Assembly (NCBI RefSeq): GCF_943193065.1
Contig: NZ_CALPCS010000002.1
Location: 1-64,000, forward strand
Origin: Veillonella agrestimuris
GTDB lineage: Bacteria; Bacillota; Negativicutes; Veillonellales; Veillonellaceae
Direction: 5' to 3'
Length of the DNA stretch: 64,000 nucleotides
Part shown: in pieces, positions 9,274-18,410 of the stretch
Layout of the letters: each line of letters begins with the position of its first letter
How positions within the stretch are numbered: the stretch's first letter is position 1
Translations under genes and position numbers: made by a program
The notes under the pieces: model-generated
What the model was told of the DNA's origin: nothing
Databases searched by the model: none
The model's input: the letters and a program-made list of their open reading frames with translations, nothing else

Positions 9274-9828
9274 ATGAAACGGACTACCGCAACAGCATTG
9301 GCAGTTGTTGTATTAGGTGTGGCCTATTTCTGTTATTTACAAGATAATGTAGCCCGCAATACAGCATACCCCTATGAATATAGACAGGTAGTTGAAGCGG
9401 CAGCTATAAAAGAAGGGGTTCCAGCATCTTTAGTGGCTAGCGTTATTTTAGCAGAAAGCAAATATAAAAATACCGCACAATCTGCATCAGGAGCTATGGG
9501 GTTAATGCAATTGATGCCAGAAACAGCTCATTGGGTAGCGGAGCAAATGGGACATGGCAATTATACAGATCGTCAATTGCAAGAGCCACATACAAATATT
9601 GAATTAGGCACTTGGTATTTGGCACATTTATTACAAGAGTTTAATGGTGATGAAGTACAAGCCTTAGCGGCGTATAATGCAGGGCGTGGACATGTGGAAT
9701 CGTGGATTAAAGACGATAATTGGAATGGTATGATTGATACTATTCCCTTTCCGGAGACACGAGAATACGTGAGAAATGTATTAACCTATCAAGAAAGGTA
9801 TGAAGTATTATATGAAAACCGTCGTTGA
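9274..9828 (+). CDS. Lytic transglycosylase (SLT domain)
   Basis: An enzyme that cleaves the MurNAc-GlcNAc bond in peptidoglycan to give 1,6-anhydro products. I chose the ATG at 9274, with GGGAGG just upstream; the ATG at 9262 overlaps that SD. The product has 184 residues: an N-terminal signal anchor (TATALAVVVLGVAYFCYL), then a Slt70-type catalytic domain with the catalytic Glu in VILAESKY, then SGAMGLMQLMPETA and LAAYNAGRGHV. It is therefore periplasmic and membrane-tethered. Its 3' end overlaps the next gene, which suggests coupled translation. Confidence 0.9.
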   Translation: MKRTTATALAVVVLGVAYFCYLQDNVARNTAYPYEYRQVVEAAAIKEGVPASLVASVILAESKYKNTAQSASGAMGLMQLMPETAHWVAEQMGHGNYTDRQLQEPHTNIELGTWYLAHLLQEFNGDEVQALAAYNAGRGHVESWIKDDNWNGMIDTIPFPETREYVRNVLTYQERYEVLYENRR

Positions 9829-10501
9829 AGCTTGTAAACAGTTAGATTATTCTTGGTTGCCAGAGACGATAGGAGCTTTTTCTTTAGTTGTTACAGGTCC
9901 AGATGCCATTAAGTTGGTCGAAGAACGATTAGAAAAGGGCGAAATAGTTTTACAATTACCATTATTCCATTATGAAAATGAATTAGGCTGGAAGTGGTGT
10001 GCTCTTTATGATAAAGAAGTAGAGGATTACACGGTTCACGTAGTAATGCCGTTATTCTACTTCGTCGATATTTCGTTTGTCAGGGCAGATATTGATTCTT
10101 TTTGGCGTGGATTGCAAGAACGAGCTGTACAAGGGTTAACGAAAATGCTCATTAATAGTAGTGAAAGTTTTTCTTATACCTATAGAAAGAAAGGTATCCC
10201 TAATTGGGATTTTGAAACGCTATTGCCGTCTCGCATTGAAGATTTTACATTAGACATTACACCTCGTAATGCGGTATCTATGATTAATGGGTCTTTCATT
10301 ATTGCGGAGTATCGCAAAGAAGATGAGTGTACAGGTTTGCTACTTTTTTATAATGAATTTCGCGATGAATTTTTTGCAGAGCTGCGATATAAACAGTATC
10401 CAGAAATCGATCATCGCTTAGATGCGAAAACGATTGAAGAATTAGGACCATTATTAGAAGCACATTTACAGCCTATGTTACAAGAGTTGAATCAGCGCTA
10501 A
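9800..10501 (+). CDS. Hypothetical protein, translationally linked to the lytic transglycosylase
   Basis: I do not recognise this protein. It is 233 residues from the ATG at 9800, or 229 from the in-frame ATG at 9812, which has the more sensible distance from AGAAAGG (9792-9798). It has no signal peptide or membrane segment and is rich in acidic and aromatic residues, with a low-charge hydrophobic stretch VHVVMPLFYFVDISFV. It overlaps the end of the lytic transglycosylase by 17-29 nt, so the two are probably co-translated. A cytosolic role is inferred from the lack of targeting signals. No catalytic motif is evident, and I assign no function. Confidence 0.8.
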   Translation: MKYYMKTVVEACKQLDYSWLPETIGAFSLVVTGPDAIKLVEERLEKGEIVLQLPLFHYENELGWKWCALYDKEVEDYTVHVVMPLFYFVDISFVRADIDSFWRGLQERAVQGLTKMLINSSESFSYTYRKKGIPNWDFETLLPSRIEDFTLDITPRNAVSMINGSFIIAEYRKEDECTGLLLFYNEFRDEFFAELRYKQYPEIDHRLDAKTIEELGPLLEAHLQPMLQELNQR

Positions 10502-10506
10502 TCGAT

Positions 10507-10536
10507 TTGTACATTATGGGTAATATATGTTATAAT
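10507..10536 (+). promoter_or_regulatory. Strong sigma-A promoter of the rimP-nusA-infB operon
   Basis: TTGTAC (10507-10512) and TATAAT (10531-10536) are 18 nt apart, with an extended -10 TG at 10528-10529. Transcription should begin near 10543, giving a leader of about 130 nt before rimP. Confidence 0.75.
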
Positions 10537-10565
10537 AAGGGTGACTTGTATATAAACTTTTTTAA

Positions 10566-10589
10566 GAGTGGGCAAATAGCCCACTCTTT
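10566..10589 (+). promoter_or_regulatory. Hairpin in the rimP leader
   Basis: GAGTGGGC (10566-10573) and GCCCACTC (10579-10586) form an 8-bp GC-rich stem with loop AAATA, followed only by TTTC. It lies downstream of the promoter at 10507-10536. It may be a weak terminator for the preceding gene, an attenuator of the operon, or both. Confidence 0.55.
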
Positions 10590-10675
10590 CATTTATGATT
10601 AACCGTACTTTGTTTGTAAAACAAGGATACATGTTATAAAGATATAGATTGTATAAGTTACAAGGAGGGATGGCA

Positions 10676-11134
10676 ATGAAAAGAGAAGCCATAGAGGAGT
10701 TTGTAGCCTCTGTAGTGGAAGGCGTAATTGCCGGTACAGAATTAGAATTAGTCGATGTAGACTATGTGCGTGAACGAGATTGGTATTTACGAGTATATCT
10801 CGATAAACCAGGTGGTATCGACTTAGACGATTGCCAAATGGTGAGCGAAAAAGTAAGCGCCGCTTTAGATGAAAAAGACCCAATTGTGGAGAATTATTTA
10901 TTAGAAGTATCCTCACCTGGTCTTGACAGAGTATTGAAAAAAGATAAAGATTTTATTCGTTATAATGGCCGTGAAGTAGATATCCAATTGTTTAAGCCTA
11001 TTGATGGGGCAAAACAATATACTGGTATATTGCAAGGCTTTACGGATGAGACTATAGAATTCTTAATCAATGGTGACAGTACGACCTTTGAACGGTCTAG
11101 TATCGCACAAATTCGATTACATCTTGATTTTTAG
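10676..11134 (+). CDS. rimP: Ribosome maturation factor RimP
   Basis: RimP assists late maturation of the 30S subunit. I start it at the ATG at 10676, 7 nt after AAGGAGG (10662-10668); the ATG at 10670 is too close to the SD. The protein has 152 residues with the two-domain RimP fold: the N-terminal domain contains ELVDVDYVRERDWYLRVYLD and the segment EVSSPGLDRVLKK leads to the C-terminal SH3-like domain. It is first in the classic rimP-nusA-ylxR-L7Ae-infB operon, with nusA following after 17 nt. Confidence 0.95.
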   Translation: MKREAIEEFVASVVEGVIAGTELELVDVDYVRERDWYLRVYLDKPGGIDLDDCQMVSEKVSAALDEKDPIVENYLLEVSSPGLDRVLKKDKDFIRYNGREVDIQLFKPIDGAKQYTGILQGFTDETIEFLINGDSTTFERSSIAQIRLHLDF

Positions 11135-11151
11135 TATATGGAGGCATAGGA

Positions 11152-12237
11152 GTGAGTCAAGAATTAATTCAAGCAGTTATGGTGCTTACAAAGGAAAAGG
11201 GCTTTGCACCAGAAGTCATTTTTGAATCCTTAGAGGCTGCTTTATTACAAGCATATAGAAAAGAACCAACATCAAATCCTGACGCTTATGTAGAGCTCAA
11301 TCGGGAAACAGGGGCTTATAAAGTAATGGCAAAGAAACAAGTTGTAGAAAACGTAGAATTGCCAGAAACAGAAATTAGTTTAGTAGAAGCTCGCCAAAAA
11401 GATAAACGCTTTGAAATCGGTGACACTGTAGAAGTAGATGTTACGCCTGCTAACTTTGGCCGCAGCGCAGCGCATACAGCAAAACAAATGTTGATTCAAC
11501 GTTTAAAAGAAGCAGAGCGTAGTGTTGTGTACGAAGAATATTACAGCCGTGAAGGCGATATTATTACTGGTATTATTACTCGTGTGGAAGGTAAGAACGT
11601 ATATATAGATCTTGGTAAAACAGAAGCGATTTTGCCTCCAATTGAGCAAATTGCCAATGAAATATATCGTGAAGGAGATCGCATTAAGTGCTATATCGTA
11701 GAAGTTAAGAAAACTACAAAAGGCCCTCAAATCATGATTTCTCGCACCCATCCAGGGTTATTGAAACGACTTTTTGAATTGGAAGTACCGGAAATTTATG
11801 AAGGTGTTGTAGAAATAAAATCAGTTGCTCGTGAACCAGGTATGCGATCTAAAATTGCCGTATATAGCCGCGATGAAAGCATCGATCCGGTAGGTGCTTG
11901 TGTAGGTCCTAAAGGACAACGTGTACAACATATCGTCGATGAGTTACATGATGAAAAAATTGACATTGTAAAGTGGGATGAAGACCCAGCTATTTATATT
12001 GCTAATTCCTTAAGTCCTGCTAAAGTCATTTCTGTAGATGTAAGTGAGTCTGAAAAGTCTTCCTATGTAGTCGTACCTGATTACCAATTATCTTTGGCTA
12101 TCGGTAAAGCTGGTCAAAATGCTCGTTTAGCAGCTAAATTGACGAATTGGAAAATCGATATCAAAAGTGAAAGTCAAGATGCAGAACATCCTTTTACTGG
12201 ATTCGGTACTGATGATGAAGCAGAAAGTGAAGCATAA
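11152..12237 (+). CDS. nusA: Transcription termination/antitermination factor NusA
   Basis: NusA binds RNA polymerase and nascent RNA to modulate pausing, termination and antitermination. It starts at GTG (11152), with GGAGG upstream. The 361 residues comprise the N-terminal polymerase-binding domain, an S1 domain (about 130-200; EGDIITGIITRVEGKNVYIDLG) and two KH domains (GACVGPKGQRVQHIVDEL and LSLAIGKAGQNARLAAKLT). It lacks the C-terminal acidic repeats of the E. coli protein, as is usual in Firmicutes. Its stop overlaps the ylxR start (TAATG), implying translational coupling. Confidence 0.96.
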   Translation: MSQELIQAVMVLTKEKGFAPEVIFESLEAALLQAYRKEPTSNPDAYVELNRETGAYKVMAKKQVVENVELPETEISLVEARQKDKRFEIGDTVEVDVTPANFGRSAAHTAKQMLIQRLKEAERSVVYEEYYSREGDIITGIITRVEGKNVYIDLGKTEAILPPIEQIANEIYREGDRIKCYIVEVKKTTKGPQIMISRTHPGLLKRLFELEVPEIYEGVVEIKSVAREPGMRSKIAVYSRDESIDPVGACVGPKGQRVQHIVDELHDEKIDIVKWDEDPAIYIANSLSPAKVISVDVSESEKSSYVVVPDYQLSLAIGKAGQNARLAAKLTNWKIDIKSESQDAEHPFTGFGTDDEAESEA

Positions 12238-12506
12238 TGAAAACCAAATCTCAACCTATGCGTAGCTGCGTAGGCTGTGGAGAACAGAAGAGCAAAAAAG
12301 AGCTAATGCGCGTTGTATTGAGCCCAGAAGGAACAATTAGTATTGATAGAGTTGGCAAAGCGCCTGGACGAGGTGCTTACATTTGTCCTTCCAAAGAGTG
12401 CTTACAAGCGGCCTATAAAGGCAGAAAACTAGAACGCTCTTTGAAGCATGCTGTATCGAAAGATGTATATGAAACATTAGAGCAGGATTTGGAACAACAA
12501 GCATAA
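12237..12506 (+). CDS. ylxR: YlxR family RNA-binding protein (RnpM)
   Basis: An 89-residue basic protein of the YlxR (DUF448) family; the Bacillus homologue has been reported to bind and modulate RNase P RNA and was renamed RnpM. The family signature RSCVGCGEQKSKKELMRVV and GRGAYICPS are present, including a CxxC pair. It overlaps nusA upstream and the L7Ae-like gene downstream through TAATG junctions, so the three are tightly co-translated. The family assignment is firm; the RNase P role is carried over from literature on homologues. Confidence 0.92.
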   Translation: MKTKSQPMRSCVGCGEQKSKKELMRVVLSPEGTISIDRVGKAPGRGAYICPSKECLQAAYKGRKLERSLKHAVSKDVYETLEQDLEQQA

Positions 12507-12811
12507 TGAATGACGAAAAAATATTAAATCTCTTAGGATTAGCACAGCGGGCAGGTTCGATTAGTTCTGGTGATTTTATTGTTGAAAAAGCAGTAAAAAA
12601 GAGAGATGCTAAATTGATATTGTTAGCCAGTGATTGTGTAGCGAATAATGAAAAGAAATATATCGAATTAGCAACGGTACATAATATTCCACTTCGTAAA
12701 ATAGCGCATAAAGAAGCTTTGGGTAGAGCGATTGGAAAAGAAATACGCGTAGTTATAGCCGTACACGATGAGGGATTTGCAAAGGCATTGCTAAAAGAGA
12801 TTGATCAGTAA
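12506..12811 (+). CDS. L7Ae family RNA-binding protein (YlxQ-like)
   Basis: A 101-residue L7Ae/L30e-type protein of the YlxQ group, a kink-turn RNA-binding fold found between ylxR and infB in Firmicutes. Characteristic features are NLLGLAQRAGSISSGD at the N-terminus, the LILLASDCVANNEKK segment and the GRAIGKEIRVVIAV C-terminus. It overlaps ylxR by one base and is followed after 15 nt by infB with an AAGGGGG ribosome site. It is likely ribosome- or RNase P-associated; its precise function is not established. Confidence 0.9.
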   Translation: MNDEKILNLLGLAQRAGSISSGDFIVEKAVKKRDAKLILLASDCVANNEKKYIELATVHNIPLRKIAHKEALGRAIGKEIRVVIAVHDEGFAKALLKEIDQ

Positions 12812-12826
12812 TAAGGGGGTATGTAG

Positions 12827-15250
12827 ATGTCAAAAAAGCGCGTTCATGAAATAGCCAAAGAGTTTGGCGTGGAAAGCAAAGAAGTTATTTCTATTTTACA
12901 AAACAATAATTTTGAAAATATTACTAAAGCTGTTAATACTGTAGACGATGCAGGATATAATGTGGTAAAACAAGCATTAACTAAAGGTAAACAAGAACAG
13001 TCAAAAGTAGAACAATCAAAAAAAGTGAGCGAACCGCAAAAGAAACGTAGTGACGAGAAAAAGGAACATAAACAAGAAAAGGCGAGAGCAAATGTACGCC
13101 ACGTACAAATCAATGCCCCTACAAAAAGCGGTCAACAACAAGATCGTAAAGGACGCAATAAAGATAATCGTAATGAAAACAGAGATGAAAACGGTCGTCC
13201 TCGCCAAGATGGCAACCATAACAATGCTGTAAATCGTCATAACGATAATCGTGAACAACACCACAATCATCGTCATGATGATCGCCGCAATTCCGACGAC
13301 CGTCGTCATAACGAGGATCGTCGCAATCATGATGATCGTCGTAACAACGATGATCGCCGAAATAAGAAAAATAAAAAAGGAAATAATCGCCCTCAATCCT
13401 TATTGTCCACTTCTATGCAAAAGAAGAAAAATAAGGTTAAACACCGTAATGAGCAATATTTACAACAAAAAGCGGAAGAAGAGCGTAAGGCACAAGCCGC
13501 TATTGCTAGCGAAATTGAGTTAAGTGGTTCTTTAACAGTTAAAGAATTAGCTGAAAAAATGGGCCGTGAAGTATCTGAAATCATCAAAAAATTGATGCTT
13601 TTAGGTGTTATGGCGAGCATCAACCAAGAAATTGATTTAGATACAGCTACTATCGTAGCGGAAGAATTTGGTGTAGTCGTAACAGAAGTAGAGCCAGAAG
13701 AGGATCCTACGGATATTATCGAAATTGAAGACGCACCTGAAACATTGAAACCTCGCCCACCAGTCGTTACGATTATGGGGCATGTTGACCATGGTAAAAC
13801 ATCATTGCTCGACGTAATTCGTCAAACTAATGTAACAGCTGGAGAGGCTGGCGGTATTACACAACATATCGGTGCATACCAAGTTCGTTATAATGACAAC
13901 AAAATTACATTCCTTGATACGCCAGGTCACGAAGCGTTTACAGCGATGCGTTTGCGCGGTGCTAAATCTACGGATATTGCGGTTCTCGTAGTAGCTGCTG
14001 ATGACGGTGTAATGCCACAAACTATTGAAGCTATTAACCATGCTAAATCTGCAGAAGTACCAATTATTGTAGCCATCAATAAAATGGATAAACCAGGAGC
14101 TAACCCTGACCATGTAAAACAACAATTGTCCGAACACGGCTTATTGCCAGAAGAGTGGGGTGGCGATGTAATTATGGTTCCTGTATCGGCAAAACAAAAA
14201 GAAGGTATCGATGACCTTCTGGAAAATATTTTGCTCGTTGCAGAAGTGATGGAATTGAAAGCTAATCCAAACCGCAAAGCTTACGGTGTTGTTATCGAAG
14301 CACAGCTCGATAAAGGTCGTGGCGCTGTATGTACTGTATTAGTACAAAAAGGGTCTCTCCGTGTAGGTGATACTGTACTGGCTGGTACTGCATATGGTAA
14401 AGTACGTGCTATGACAAATGAGCGAGGGGAAAAAGTAAAAGTCGCTCGTCCATCTATGCCAGTAGAGATCCTCGGTTTCTCCGAAGTGCCTCAAGCTGGT
14501 GAAATCATCAATGGTATGGATGATAACGAAGCTCGTGCTATTGCAGAAAAACGTATTGCAAAACAACGCGTTCAAGAATTAAATGCAACTCATAAAGTTA
14601 CATTAGATGATATTTTCAACCAAATTCAACAAGGTGAATTGAAAGATCTTAATATCATCATTAAAGCAGATGTGCAAGGTTCTGTAGAAGCATTGCGTCA
14701 ATCCTTAGAAGGCATTAAAAATCCAGAAGTGCGTATCGTTATCGTTCACGCTGCTGTAGGTGCTATTAATGAATCTGATATTATGCTTGCTTCTGCTTCT
14801 AATGCTATTGTAATGGGCTTTAACGTACGTCCAGATGCGAATGTACGTCGTGCGGCAGAAACTGAAAAAGTCGATCTTCGTACATATCGCGTTATTTATG
14901 ATGCAATTAATGACGTAGAATCTGCTATGCGTGGTATGTTGGCGCCACAATTTAAAGAGGTTGTAGTTGGTCGCGCTGATGTACGTCAAGTTATTTCTAC
15001 ACCGAAAGCCATTGTTGCAGGATCTTATGTAACAGAAGGTCGCATTACCAATAACTCTGAAGTGCGTTTGATCCGTGATGGTATCGTTGTATTTGAAGGT
15101 AAAGTAGATTCCTTACGCCGCTTTAAAGATGAAGTAAAAGAAGTTAAAGCAACTTTCGAATGTGGTATCTCTTTAGAAGGTTACCGCGACATCAAAGAAG
15201 GGGACGTTATCGAAGCGTACTTGATGGAAGAAATTGCACCTCAATTCTAG
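12827..15250 (+). CDS. infB: Translation initiation factor IF-2
   Basis: GTPase that delivers initiator fMet-tRNA to the 30S subunit. The 807 residues contain an N-terminal IF2N domain ([16 protein letters not shown]), a long linker, a second IF2N domain (about 230-290), the G domain (MGHVDHGKT at about 319, [12 protein letters not shown]) and the C-terminal domains II-IV. The linker at about residues 100-185 is unusually rich in Asn, His, Asp and Arg, with a repeated DDRRN-like unit. Codon usage appears strongly biased, as in a highly expressed gene. rbfA follows after 9 nt. Confidence 0.97.
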   Translation: MSKKRVHEIAKEFGVESKEVISILQNNNFENITKAVNTVDDAGYNVVKQALTKGKQEQSKVEQSKKVSEPQKKRSDEKKEHKQEKARANVRHVQINAPTKSGQQQDRKGRNKDNRNENRDENGRPRQDGNHNNAVNRHNDNREQHHNHRHDDRRNSDDRRHNEDRRNHDDRRNNDDRRNKKNKKGNNRPQSLLSTSMQKKKNKVKHRNEQYLQQKAEEERKAQAAIASEIELSGSLTVKELAEKMGREVSEIIKKLMLLGVMASINQEIDLDTATIVAEEFGVVVTEVEPEEDPTDIIEIEDAPETLKPRPPVVTIMGHVDHGKTSLLDVIRQTNVTAGEAGGITQHIGAYQVRYNDNKITFLDTPGHEAFTAMRLRGAKSTDIAVLVVAADDGVMPQTIEAINHAKSAEVPIIVAINKMDKPGANPDHVKQQLSEHGLLPEEWGGDVIMVPVSAKQKEGIDDLLENILLVAEVMELKANPNRKAYGVVIEAQLDKGRGAVCTVLVQKGSLRVGDTVLAGTAYGKVRAMTNERGEKVKVARPSMPVEILGFSEVPQAGEIINGMDDNEARAIAEKRIAKQRVQELNATHKVTLDDIFNQIQQGELKDLNIIIKADVQGSVEALRQSLEGIKNPEVRIVIVHAAVGAINESDIMLASASNAIVMGFNVRPDANVRRAAETEKVDLRTYRVIYDAINDVESAMRGMLAPQFKEVVVGRADVRQVISTPKAIVAGSYVTEGRITNNSEVRLIRDGIVVFEGKVDSLRRFKDEVKEVKATFECGISLEGYRDIKEGDVIEAYLMEEIAPQF

Positions 15251-15259
15251 GAGGTTATT

Positions 15260-15616
15260 ATGAGTGATGTTCGGGTACGAAAAGTACAAGAATTTATTAA
15301 GCAAGAAGTAAGTCAGATGCTGATGCGAGGTCTTAAAGACCCTCGCATCGGTTTCACTACCATTACCGATGTACACGTAACAGGTGACTTACGAGAAGCG
15401 ACTATATACGTTAGTCTATTTGGGTCTGATAAAGAAAAAGAAGATACTTTGATAGCCCTAAAACATGCAGCTGGACACATTCGTACAGAACTTGGTAAAG
15501 TTCTTCGATTGCGCCATATTCCAGAGATTTCTTTTGATAAAGACACATCTTTAGATTACAGCATGCATATTGAATCCCTTTTGAATGAAATCAAAAAGGA
15601 TGAACCATCTAATTAA
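15260..15616 (+). CDS. rbfA: Ribosome-binding factor A
   Basis: RbfA is a KH-type factor needed for 16S rRNA 5'-end processing and 30S maturation, especially in the cold. It has 118 residues, with VRKVQEFIKQEVSQML at the N-terminus, KDPRIGFTTITDVHVTGDLREATIYVS in the core and LRLRHIPEISFDKDTSLDYS at the C-terminus, all diagnostic. AGGAGG lies 6 nt before the ATG. Position between infB and nrnA is the standard Firmicutes order. Confidence 0.96.
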   Translation: MSDVRVRKVQEFIKQEVSQMLMRGLKDPRIGFTTITDVHVTGDLREATIYVSLFGSDKEKEDTLIALKHAAGHIRTELGKVLRLRHIPEISFDKDTSLDYSMHIESLLNEIKKDEPSN

Positions 15617-15631
15617 TATAGAGGAAGAGAC

Positions 15632-16576
15632 ATGAGTAATATAACGATTGATCAATTACACATGGCTCTGTGTGAAGCTAATTCTATTATGCTCACTGTT
15701 CACGTTCGCCCCGATGGAGATGCTATTGGCTCGATGTTGGCTTTTTACGAAGCCCTCGTAGGTCAAGGCAAAACTGTTTATATGGCGGTGGACGATATAG
15801 TACCAGAGAAATATTCTTTCTTAACTTATGCAGATCACATTCACGATGTTGCTTATTTTGAGGAGAATCCTGTATCTGTTGATATGCTCATGGTATTGGA
15901 TGCTAGCACGTATGAACGAATTGGTAAAATAGGTGCACTGCATAGTGCACCTATTTTTAATATAGATCATCATATTTCAAATACTCAATTTGCTGATTAT
16001 CTATATTTAAAATCCGATTTTGCAGCAACTGGTGAGATCATTACAGATTTATGTAAGAACTGGAATTGGCCTATTACAGAGTCGATGGCGAATGCTTTAT
16101 ATATGGCTATCGCTACAGATTGTGGATTTTTTAAATTTAGTAACACCACGGCTAACACATTAGCTATGGCGGCTCTTTGCGTTGAACAGGGCGCTCGTCC
16201 ACATATCATTTCTGAACGTATTGAAGCAGTCAGTGCGGAACGTTTGGAATTGACTAAATCAGTTATGCAAACCATTAGTTTTCATAAGGATAATACGGTT
16301 GCCACTATCGAGTTAGATCCTATAGCAATGGCTATTCTTAAGGACGATACAGATGGGTTTGTGGATATTATCCGCAACGTAGATACCGTAGATATTGCTA
16401 TTTTGTTAAAAGGTGAAAGCCATGACCGTACTCGTGTTAGCCTTCGTTCCAAAAGAACTGATGTAAATGCTATTGCTCAACAATTCGGCGGTGGAGGTCA
16501 TATTCGCGCTGCTGGTTGCACCATTACAGGCGATATAGAAGAAGCGAAGAAACAATTGTTGGAGGTCATTGGATAA
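15632..16576 (+). CDS. nrnA: DHH family phosphoesterase (NrnA-like)
   Basis: A bifunctional oligoribonuclease/pAp-phosphatase-type enzyme that degrades nanoRNAs and 3'-phosphoadenosine 5'-phosphate. It has 314 residues, with motif I VHVRPDGDAIGS (about 24-35), DASTYERIG, the DHH signature FNIDHHISN, and the C-terminal DHHA1 motif FGGGGHIRAAG. It sits between rbfA and truB as in other Firmicutes. Its TAA overlaps the truB ATG by one base. The substrate assignment is by family. Confidence 0.9.
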   Translation: MSNITIDQLHMALCEANSIMLTVHVRPDGDAIGSMLAFYEALVGQGKTVYMAVDDIVPEKYSFLTYADHIHDVAYFEENPVSVDMLMVLDASTYERIGKIGALHSAPIFNIDHHISNTQFADYLYLKSDFAATGEIITDLCKNWNWPITESMANALYMAIATDCGFFKFSNTTANTLAMAALCVEQGARPHIISERIEAVSAERLELTKSVMQTISFHKDNTVATIELDPIAMAILKDDTDGFVDIIRNVDTVDIAILLKGESHDRTRVSLRSKRTDVNAIAQQFGGGGHIRAAGCTITGDIEEAKKQLLEVIG

Positions 16577-17460
16577 TGGATGGCATTTTACCATTTCTAA
16601 AACCGCCGGGGATTACGAGTCACGATGCAGTTGCCATTTGTAGACGTATTTTAAAAGAGAAGCGCATAGGGCATAGTGGTACTTTAGACCCTATGGCCTA
16701 TGGTGTATTACCTATATTTTTAGGTAAGGCTACGCGTCTCATTGAATATACAGAAAGTTTTTCTAAAACCTATGTAGGCGAATGTAGATTCGGTACTTTC
16801 ACAGATACGGAAGACAGTACGGGCACCTCTGTGTTACCTGATGAAGAGATGCATATTCGTCATGATGAGCCTATCTGGGATGAACTAGAGGCTATATTGG
16901 AGACCTTTAGAGGGACGCAAGAGCAGAGACCGTCTAAATATTCTGCCATTAAAATCAATGGCATTCGAGCTTATGAATATGCTCGCAAAGGAATTCCTGT
17001 AGAATTGCCAAGCCGTACCATAATGATTGAACATATTGAATTATTAGCCCATTCATTCCCGTATTTCACGATTCGTGTTACTTGTTCCAGTGGGACCTAT
17101 ATTCGATCGCTGTTGCGAGACATTTGTATGCGCATTGGATTACCAGGAACGATGACTTCTCTGGCACGAACTGCTGTAGGACCTTTTTCTATTCATGATT
17201 CCTATATGGCGGAAGAGTTAATGGTGCATGGTGAAAACTTGTTGCTACCAACGGATTTTGCAGTGAGTCATCTTTCAAAAATAGATGTAAATAGTGTACA
17301 ATTGAAGATGATGGTGCAAGGAAAAGAATTGCCTATAACAGATAGTTTTAGTCATACGGTACCATCTCACTTATATAGAGCTTATGGACCAGATGGGTTT
17401 ATTGGTATTGTCAAACGGAAGTCTGATTCGATACGGGTAGAGAAAAATATTTTTATTTAA
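16576..17460 (+). CDS. truB: tRNA pseudouridine(55) synthase
   Basis: TruB isomerises U55 in the T-loop of tRNAs. I start it at the ATG at 16576 (MDGILPFLKPPGITSHD), with GGAGG 10 nt upstream; further upstream in-frame codons lie inside nrnA. The product has 294 residues. The catalytic Asp is in GHSGTLDPMAYGVLPI, with KTYVGECRFGTFTDTED and CSSGTYIRSL downstream and a C-terminal PUA-like region. ribF follows after 8 nt, matching the truB-ribF pairing seen widely in bacteria. Confidence 0.95.
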   Translation: MDGILPFLKPPGITSHDAVAICRRILKEKRIGHSGTLDPMAYGVLPIFLGKATRLIEYTESFSKTYVGECRFGTFTDTEDSTGTSVLPDEEMHIRHDEPIWDELEAILETFRGTQEQRPSKYSAIKINGIRAYEYARKGIPVELPSRTIMIEHIELLAHSFPYFTIRVTCSSGTYIRSLLRDICMRIGLPGTMTSLARTAVGPFSIHDSYMAEELMVHGENLLLPTDFAVSHLSKIDVNSVQLKMMVQGKELPITDSFSHTVPSHLYRAYGPDGFIGIVKRKSDSIRVEKNIFI

Positions 17461-17468
17461 GGATCATT

Positions 17469-18392
17469 ATGAAACAATTACACTCCTTTGATGAGTTATC
17501 TATTATTCAAGATAAAATTGTATATGCACTGGGCACATTTGATGGATTGCACCGAGGTCATCAAAGGGTAATTCAAAGAGCTATTGAAGCTGCTAACACT
17601 CATAATGGAGTTACTGTTCTTGTTACATTTGATGCCCATCCGAAGACTGTTTTATGTCCAGACAAAGTGCCAAAACGGTTATTATCTACTTCTATTATGG
17701 ACGATATATTAGTGAAAATGGGTATAGACTATCTATTGCGACTTCCTATGAGCGAAGAGCTTATGAGTATGTCTCCTCAATCATTTTTAGATGTTCTTAC
17801 GGACCATCTTGATGTCATAGCTATGGCTGTAGGCACTAATTTTACTTTTGGTGCTAAAGGAGCTGGTACGCCTGCTATTATGGTAGATTTATTAGCTTCG
17901 AAAGGTATTGAAGTATTAGTAGAATCACTATTACCTACAGAAGAAGGACCTGTTTCTAGTACAGCTATTAGAAAAGCTATTGAAGAAGGGCGTATGGAAG
18001 AAGCTGCAGAGTGGCTTGGCCGTCCTTACCAGTTTAAAGGAATTGTCATCAAAGGAGATCAGCGGGGACGCACTTTAGGATTTCCTACGGTAAATTTATT
18101 ATTGCCTAATGAAATGGCAACACCACCAGATGGCGTATATGCTAATCGCGTTTGTGTAGATGGCAAATGGTATGATGGAGTAGGCAATATAGGAGATAAT
18201 CCTACTTTCAAAAACCAATATCATCGTTGTGAAGTCCATTTATTTGATTTTGATCAAAATACATACGGTAAAGAAGTAACAGTTCAATTTATTTCTTATT
18301 TACGAGGGGAAATTAAATTTAATCAGTTAGAGGAATTAATTGAACAAATGAAAATTGATGAAGCCCAAGCGTTGTCGATTTTAAGAGGTTAG
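17469..18392 (+). CDS. ribF: Bifunctional riboflavin kinase/FAD synthetase
   Basis: Converts riboflavin to FMN and then FAD. It has 307 residues. The N-terminal FAD synthetase domain shows the nucleotidyltransferase motif GTFDGLHRGHQ (23-33) and SSTAIRKAIEEG; the C-terminal flavokinase domain shows IKGDQRGRTLGFPTVNLLLP and DGVYANRV. A short SD (AAGGA) precedes the ATG. It ends the translation-factor operon. A chorismate mutase-shikimate kinase gene follows after only 18 nt, so read-through is likely. Confidence 0.95.
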   Translation: MKQLHSFDELSIIQDKIVYALGTFDGLHRGHQRVIQRAIEAANTHNGVTVLVTFDAHPKTVLCPDKVPKRLLSTSIMDDILVKMGIDYLLRLPMSEELMSMSPQSFLDVLTDHLDVIAMAVGTNFTFGAKGAGTPAIMVDLLASKGIEVLVESLLPTEEGPVSSTAIRKAIEEGRMEEAAEWLGRPYQFKGIVIKGDQRGRTLGFPTVNLLLPNEMATPPDGVYANRVCVDGKWYDGVGNIGDNPTFKNQYHRCEVHLFDFDQNTYGKEVTVQFISYLRGEIKFNQLEELIEQMKIDEAQALSILRG

Positions 18393-18410
18393 AAGCCATA
18401 AGGGGGAATT

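Noticed and set aside
12844..14989. Several open frames antisense to or shifted within infB, the longest about 126 codons
   Set aside because: They arise from the low-complexity and biased codon usage of infB; none has a sensible ribosome site or protein-like composition.
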